Part shown: one piece after another, positions 58,213-64,000 of the stretch
How positions within the stretch are numbered: position 1 is the stretch's first letter
How the letters are laid out: the number at the start of each line of letters is the position of its first letter
DNA from: Paraphoma chrysanthemicola
Taxonomy: Eukaryota > Ascomycota > Dothideomycetes > Pleosporales > Phaeosphaeriaceae
Assembly (NCBI GenBank): GCA_020744225.1
Contig: JAGMWG010000012.1
Location: 1,240,001-1,304,000 of the forward strand
Reading direction: 5' to 3'
DNA: 64,000 nt
Made by a program: the position numbers and the translations under genes
Notes under the pieces: generated by a model
The model's input: the letters and a program-made list of their open reading frames with translations, nothing else
The model's database searches: none
What the model was told of the DNA's origin: nothing

Positions 58213-60488
58213 ATGGTCGGCTCAAACGCGCCAAAAGCATCGATGGCCATTCTGGCCAGCACGTTATTCAATGTGGCCTCATGCATTCCCGCGCTGGTGA
58301 AGAGGCAGTCGGACCCCTTCGCACCCATAGACCCTCAAAACTGGGTCAATCCGGACAATATGACATGGTCGGACTTCGTGTCCCCGCCTAGCACGGACTG
58401 GAGCGATCCAGCACGTAGAGGCAGGGATCGTAACTTCAAGATTGCCATGGTCGCTGTGGACTACCCTGATTCGCCTTTTGTCGTCACGCTGCCTGCGCAA
58501 TCGGACATCTTTGGCAACCCCCAGCCTCTGGCGTCCGGTTTGAAGAGAGAGGACGTACCCAAGTTTTACTTGGATCTACTCAACACACCCAACGATCTGA
58601 ACCAGGGCCATACACTGCATGAATGTGTGCTACTGCTAAGTCCAATCTCGAGAAGCAACAAACGCTGACATCGATAGACTGGATGGGAGACAGTTTCGGC
58701 AAATATGGTGTGGATTTGACTGTCTTTGGACCATATGGTATGCCGTCACTGAGCTATCAGTACGGCGTAGATGATGAACAAGGAGGCTTCAACGAAGGCG
58801 CCTGCCCAGAAGGACCACCATGCTCGGTGGATCTTCGAACAGATGCCCTTGGTGCGTGGCGCCGCGATGTAGGCAACGAGACCGCGGACTCGTATGAGCT
58901 CGCTTTCATCCTTTCAGCCGGTCAAGACGAATCTTCAACGTGGCAAGAGTTTGGCGAGATGAAATTTGCAAGCAGAGATGAGGTTCCAGAAGAGTTCGGC
59001 CCTCCTGGCAACAGTTCGCTTCCTAACTGGGCGGATACTCGTTATGTTGAATGGACGTCATGGGCTGCGGCTTCAACGATATGGCCGAATGCCGGCGGCG
59101 GTTCCTCAACTCAGGTAAATCCCAGACTTCCTCGACCCTCACTTTCGCCAGCTAACAAATCCGAAGGGAGAGTCTTCAGGAATGGCGACGTTTGCACACG
59201 AACTATCGCATCTTTTGGGTATGAAGATTCTGCTTGAAGTCAGATGTTAATTGCTAAAGCATTACAAGGCATTGGTGATAATTACAACAATCCCTACAGC
59301 ATCCCACCTCGCCGGGCTTACACCGGTCCGTTCAGTATGCTTGACCGTGGCTCTTTCAATGGTCCCGGAGGGCCTCACACCCGCTGGCAGATTCCGCCGG
59401 TGCAGGGTGCGTCCATGGGCTCTCTCCATACCATGCGCGATAAGCATCAGATTGGCTTGATTGACAACACACCCATTCTTCAAATCTCCCGGTCCGGACT
59501 AGCAACTTCGGGACTTGTCATTGCTGAGTTGACAGCTCGTTCGGTGGACCCCGCGGGCGGCCTGATGGGGTTCAACATCAGTTTCGGCGCTGGAGGTGAC
59601 CTACAACCGCGCTGCAACGTATCCCTCGATGCTCTTTGCGACGGTGGCAACTACAACAATTACAACTTGGAAGTCGTGGACCGCATGGGCGCCGATTCGT
59701 TCTGTCCTGATTCTGGAGTCATGATTACGAAGGTAGGCAAAGTCGATTTGCGGCCTCAGCTTCGACCCATGTTGACACCTCTCACAGACAAAGAACAACG
59801 ATCGCTCCCAACCATTTCAATGGTAAGTGATCGAAAGATGAACTTGTCGAGAGGCATGTACTAACCATTCAGGGTGATTGACGCCAACCCTCAAGACACG
59901 CATGTGGTGGACTTCTACTATCCCAACGGTACAGCGCGTTATTGGTCTATTGGGGACTACAGACAACTCGTGGATGCTCTCTTCCATGCCGGTACGAACA
60001 GTGGCAGTGAGTACGAGCATGTGGACCAACCTAACGGTCTTCACTTCTACGTACTCGACACGAAGCGTGACGGAGGCGTGCTCAAATACACTGTCGGTGT
60101 GCGGTCAACTTCCACAAACACTACTTCATCGGCTACCCACGGTCTTGAATTGAGCGAAGGCAAAGTCGATGGCTCTTACTGCACATTCGACCTCAAAAAC
60201 ACTGGCACAGCGCCCAAAAATAGTACCAGCTCCCACCCACAGGATCTGTCTGCCTATCTTGGGGCCGACATCTATCGTCTTTCGGCAGAAATCGATAGCG
60301 AGAGCTGGAAGGTGGGTGTCTTGAACGCTCTTACGCACGCCAAATTCGGTGAGAGCACGTCGGTATCGCTTCCGTTTGGGGCGGTGACGAATGGCACTTC
60401 CTATGGTACCAACGGTGCTACCATTACACTTACCGTAACGAGCGAAAGTGATCCCAAGGTGAAGGGTACGGCGACTTGCAAAATATAG
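58213..60488 (+). CDS. secreted M6-like zinc metalloprotease
   Basis: Six exons (58213-58624, 58678-59114, 59167-59218, 59269-59732, 59788-59822, 59873-60488) encode 671 residues. The N-terminus holds a signal peptide (MAILASTLFNVASCIPAL within the first 30 residues) followed by a KR pair, a Kex2-type site. The zinc motif FAHELSHLLGIGDNYN (HExxHxxGxxD) is built across intron 3. With HEYWMGDSFGKYGVDL upstream, it points to the M6 (immune inhibitor A-like) group of secreted peptidases. The last third has WVIDANPQD and a beta-rich end with several N-glycosylation sites. It is complete. A 35-nt exon (59788-59822) is needed to keep the frame. Why a protease sits among sugar genes is unclear; it may just be secreted under the same conditions. 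Confidence 0.85.
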
Positions 60489-60900
60489 AGATGAGCAAAT
60501 TGTCCGAGTAGATATTTCACCACAAACTGACGCGTGCTACTTGGTCGACGCTGCACATTCAATTATCTCACAACTTCAATAACTCTTCTACAAAACCTCA
60601 CGTGACATGAATGTTCGCTTCTTCCTTACTGTCTATAATGGGATTTCTCTGAAGTTGGTGTAGTCTCAGTGCATGAATCGGCCAAGTGTTATGCAAAGCA
60701 TCATGACATATTTCGTGAGAATAGTCATGTTGGAATCTGTCGACGCCGCGAGGATGGGTTAAGGTGCACGGGCCGCGCTAGAACCGGAAGCTGCACTTTG
60801 TGGGGAAGACGCGCTTGGCTTAGCTGCATCGACGCGTCGTCCCCGTTCGCGCAACTTTATCGCAACAGCTTGCTCATCATCGACATGTCTTAGAAATGCC
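60489..60900. other. intergenic, promoter of the Zn2Cys6 gene
   Basis: About 410 bases. No gene seen. Confidence 0.55.
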
Positions 60901-63725
60901 ATGACATCTGCTGCAGCTCCTGGATCTACTGCTGGCCGCCAGCTGCCAACGCGAGTCAGCAATGCGTGTGATAGGTGCGTCCGCCACCCAACCCTTTGAC
61001 TTGTTTTCTCTGATATTGAATGACTAGGTGCAAGAGGAATAAGAGCCGATGTGACCCATACCGACCGGTGAGTTTACCAGTCTCCGTAGCCACCTGCGGT
61101 CTCCTCTTGTGAAGCTGCTGACTAATTGTACAAGTACGTCTATCGACAAGCTTCTTTAATACTCATTTAATGTGTTCCACACATAAGATGATGTTGAGCA
61201 CTTTCATTCGAGATTCGTAGGCTAATCTCGTCCTTTCAAAAGATGCTCGCTTTGCGTTCGCGCGAACGTAGAATGCTTGAACGCTGCAAGCGAACTTCAA
61301 ACCCGCCCAACGAAGAGGAAACGTACCAACGATTCGTCTCGTGATGACAACGAGCGTTCTGCGTCGCAAGATTCTGGGGCAAGACAGTCCCGCAGTGAGG
61401 CTGGACTCTCTATGTCGCATGATGTGACAGGACTGGTCCCAAACCTACTTGCTCCGGAAGTGGGCGAGACTACGCAAGCAAGGGCCGACGTTGAAGCAAG
61501 ACCCGTCGAAGAACCGCTGCGGAGCGAAGAAAGTCGAAGACCTAGTGTAGCAGAAGGCCAAGTTGACTCTGCAATGGGCATTGCTCAAAGAGTAAATATG
61601 CCTGTGGCCATTCTTGAAAGACGTTACTGACCAGCACGACTTAATCCAGATCTATCAGCTGAGCGGACAAGGGACGCCAGTACTTCGAAGAACAACATCT
61701 GCGATTCCAGGCGGTGACATATATAGCAGACAGGCTGCGACACGCGCGGAGCGTATTCAAAGACGGCCTATAGCTGCAATCATCGGATATGCATTTCCTG
61801 AAGCAGATACGATGCGCTTGCTTCTCGAAGAGTATTTCGATTCTGTGCATTGGTTCTCTTTGGTCATCTACGAGCCCAGATTCCGTCCGAAATTTGAGTC
61901 CATCACGGATGGTTTAGCGTACCCAGCGCAGAAGTCCTTTTTACTCCTAGTATCCGTGGTGCTCGGATTAGGGGCCTGGTACAGATCGCGCCGTTTCTCC
62001 AACAATCACGAAGACTGGGCCTCCTCCCTCGTGCAGGGTGCTGGATCACAGCTCACAGAGCTGATGGATCAAGCATCGATTGCATCAGTCCAAGCTTGTA
62101 TCCTTCTCGGTTCTTACTATGTATATCATGGTAAGCCGAACCTATCCTTCTCGCTACTGGGTGCGACCATTAGGACAGCGCAAGCAATTGGTCTTCATCG
62201 CCAACCACTGCGTGGCGATACAGACAGCGTTGAGGAAAGGAAACGTGTATGGTGGACGATATACACATGGGATAGGCAAGATGGCCAATTCTCTGGAGAG
62301 ATTGACTGCCACTGACTTCTGTAGATTCGCTAGTGTCACTTATGGACGCCCACTGGGCATCAACGACAGAGACTGCAATGTTGCACAGCCGGTAGACACA
62401 CACGAGTCTCCATTCTTCGGTGTGAATGGTGCCAAGGATGATTCAACCACCATTTGTTATTCGTCCTATCAACGAGAACTGGATAAGCTGTATCTGACGG
62501 CTTCCTCTGTCATTGAGACTATCTTTGGGATGCGAACTATGGGACACGGTGATCACACAGCGGGCCATCAATATCTAGCCAAGGTGATGGATGCTACCGA
62601 CAGACTATGGGCGTGGCGACGAAGATTGCCAACCCATCTGCTTCTCGACCTCAGCTCTGACTGCGAAGCCAATACTTTGAGAAGCTCGAAGGTGCATCGA
62701 CTGCAAGCACTTGCACTCCAACTGACTTTCGACAATCTTCTCATCATCTTCCACCGGCCTTCTTTAGCTTACCAGGTTGAACAGCTCATCCGAAACCAAC
62801 CGGATCATGGTCAAAATTCGACACCTTCACCATCAAGCGTGCAACATACGACTACCTCAGTATCGCCCTTTTTCACGACAAGTGGGCAAAGTCCGTTATC
62901 TGTATCGCAAGCCTCGAGCACCGAGCAATGGTGGGAAGCAGCACTGCGCACATCGAAAGTGACACAACTACCACAGCTCGCGCAGCTGGCCACCGATAGC
63001 CATCTGGTGGCATTTTTGGCTATTAATTTATTCAATTCGGCGATTGTCATGGCCGTGCTAGCCCTATCCGATCCGCTCTCCGACCGAGCGCAAGAAGTCA
63101 AGAGAAGTATTACCCGCATCTTCAGATTGCAAGAGTTGCTAGGGAAGAAGACTGAGTTGTCTATGCAGAGCAATGTTGTGCTGAAAGATGTCATACACAT
63201 GCTGTTGCAGCGTGAGGCCGATGCAATGCTAGCTCCAATCAACGACAGCAACCCGCCAATATCGTCTGATGGCGAGACAGCCCAAATGTTATCAGAGGTG
63301 CCGCTACTCTCCGTCGAGGAAACTCTTCGACTCCCCATCGATGCCAACCAACGCCATCAACAAGCACACCACACTACAAGTAAAGCCTCGCGCTTGAATG
63401 AGAGTCTTGCTTCCGTACAACGAGGTTAGATTGTCCCACACATACGTACAGCTTGTTGTATTAATGCTAATATTTCTGGAATAATATAGTATTTCCTTTC
63501 ACAGCTGAAGTACCAAGTGAACTCCCGATGCATACTGGGGATCATGACCACGATAATATTCAAACCCAGCCCTTTGATGTTGGCAATGGAGCATTGGCCG
63601 AAGCAGCTTTTCAAGGCATTACTGGCGACGTTGATTTCGGCTGGAGTGATGACGCCAACGTGGACATAACAGGTAATGGTCTGTACTGGTTCTGGGACAC
63701 AGCTTGGGGCGATGGACGTTCATAA
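60901..63725 (+). CDS. Zn2Cys6 transcription factor with fungal-specific regulatory domain; contains a predicted stwintron
   Basis: Nuclear DNA-binding regulator. Six exons (60901-60974, 61028-61066, 61243-61591, 61650-62275, 62325-63424, 63505-63725) encode 802 residues. The zinc cluster is perfect: C-x2-C-x6-C-x5-C-x2-C-x6-C (ACDRCKRNKSRC, then DPYRPCSLCVRANVEC), at about residues 23-49, followed by basic TKRKRT. The middle domain has LLEEYFDSVHWFSLVIYEPR, GAWYRSRRF, RTAQAIGLHRQP, KRVWWTIYTWDR and SVTYGRPLGINDRDCN. The zinc-cluster exons can be joined in frame only through a nested intron pair (61067-61242). The intron at 62276-62324 has a GC donor (AG|GCAAGA). Exon 6 gives an acidic, aromatic end (FGWSDDANVDI) that may activate transcription. 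Nearest targets by position: the sugar porter, GH51 enzyme and polyol dehydrogenase. Confidence 0.88.
61067..61242 (+). other. predicted stwintron, type [D1,2]
   Basis: Internal intron 61068-61134 (67 nt: GTGAGT donor, CTGACTAAT branch region, TACAAG acceptor) lies between bases 1 and 2 of the donor of an external intron. Removing it joins G61067 to T61135 and makes GTACGT. The external intron then runs to AAAAG at 61242 (109 nt, GCTAAT branch-like site). The result restores codon CCA and the zinc-cluster cysteine. Confidence 0.75.
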
Positions 63726-63758
63726 TACCGGGGTCCTTTTTCTGTGAAGCGAGTGCAT

Positions 63759-64000
63759 TCAAAGCCGAGCGACTTGTCCTTGTTGAGCTGATTCATCCGG
63801 AATTTGGTCCACACCTGGCCCGAGGATGATAGTCTTAATCCCTGTTTTGGCTGCTACGTTGACGAACGCTTTCTCGGCATCCTCGAACCGATATTCATGG
63901 GTTATGAGATCTTCCAAACAGATTCGCCTCGAATTTAGCAGTTCAATAGCAAGCTTATAGTCGCCTGGCCCGTATCGGAAACTGCCTTTCAGTGTAGCTT
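63759..64000 (-). CDS. xylitol/arabinitol dehydrogenase-like MDR enzyme, C-terminus (partial)
   Basis: Only the last 80 codons are inside the window; the gene enters from the right. The sequence has GSFRYGPGDYKLAIELLNS, then LITHEYRFEDAEKAF and IKTIILGPGVD, the usual end of polyol dehydrogenases of the MDR superfamily (xylitol, L-arabinitol or sorbitol dehydrogenase). These zinc enzymes oxidise sugar alcohols with NAD in the fungal pentose pathway. The catalytic-zinc part lies outside. It converges on the Zn2Cys6 gene with 33 bases between stop codons. Which polyol it uses cannot be judged from this tail; the GDYKLAIEL and FEDAEKAF wording leans to xylitol dehydrogenase. Confidence 0.82.
   Translation of the reverse strand, partial: ATLKGSFRYGPGDYKLAIELLNSRRICLEDLITHEYRFEDAEKAFVNVAAKTGIKTIILGPGVDQIPDESAQQGQVARL

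Noticed and set aside
61068..61344. Zn2Cys6 gene as a frameshifted pseudogene
   Set aside because: A single intron would frameshift it, but the stwintron model restores a perfect zinc cluster and over 750 further codons are open across four more introns, which argues for a working gene.

Overview
The window is nuclear DNA of a filamentous ascomycete (Pezizomycotina), most likely a dothideomycete; I cannot name the species. The evidence is many short spliceosomal introns (mostly 47-60 nt, GT-AG, with CTAAC/CTGAC-like branch sites near the acceptor), fungal-specific families (CYP61/Erg5, Zn2Cys6 factor with fungal transcription-factor domain, Sim4/Fta1, Ctk2), and intergenic gaps of 0.3-1.8 kb. 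I rebuilt gene models by hand: exon lengths and phases were checked arithmetically, and splice sites were chosen so that conserved motifs read through. I found no tRNA, rRNA, transposon or CRISPR array.

Layout. 1-8.3 kb is housekeeping: the N-terminal part of an RBM26/27-like RNA-binding protein, elongation factor 2, the La protein, and mitochondrial ribosomal protein uS4m, which is divergent from La. 9-20.6 kb: a cysteine-rich single-pass membrane protein, LSM4, a short-chain dehydrogenase, a Dal5-type MFS permease, an MDR-family oxidoreductase ending in a peroxisomal SKL signal, and a GFA-domain protein. 20.9-30.6 kb: CTDK-I cyclin CTK2 with a possible long tail, sterol C-22 desaturase ERG5, and mismatch-repair gene PMS1. 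31.5-49.1 kb: a secreted FAD oxidase, pyruvate dehydrogenase E2 (LAT1) divergent from the Arf exchange factor SEC7, an orphan with an internal duplication, the kinetochore protein FTA1 divergent from Hsp110 (SSE1). 50.3-52.5 kb: two orphans.

52.7-64 kb looks like accessory metabolism: a GH51 arabinofuranosidase divergent from a sugar porter, a secreted M6-like metalloprotease, a Zn2Cys6 regulator, and the C-terminus of a xylitol/arabinitol dehydrogenase-like enzyme. Together they suggest a small pentose-use locus: polymer cleavage, uptake, regulation and polyol oxidation.

Most notable observations: (1) the zinc-cluster exons of the regulator can only be joined in frame if the intervening sequence is a spliceosomal twin intron (stwintron, type D1,2); (2) SSE1 carries a 150-nt, stop-free, in-frame intron (exitron-like) encoding a Myc-like nuclear localisation motif; (3) the SKL codons of the peroxisomal oxidoreductase contain a consensus 5' splice site, so splicing could remove the targeting signal.
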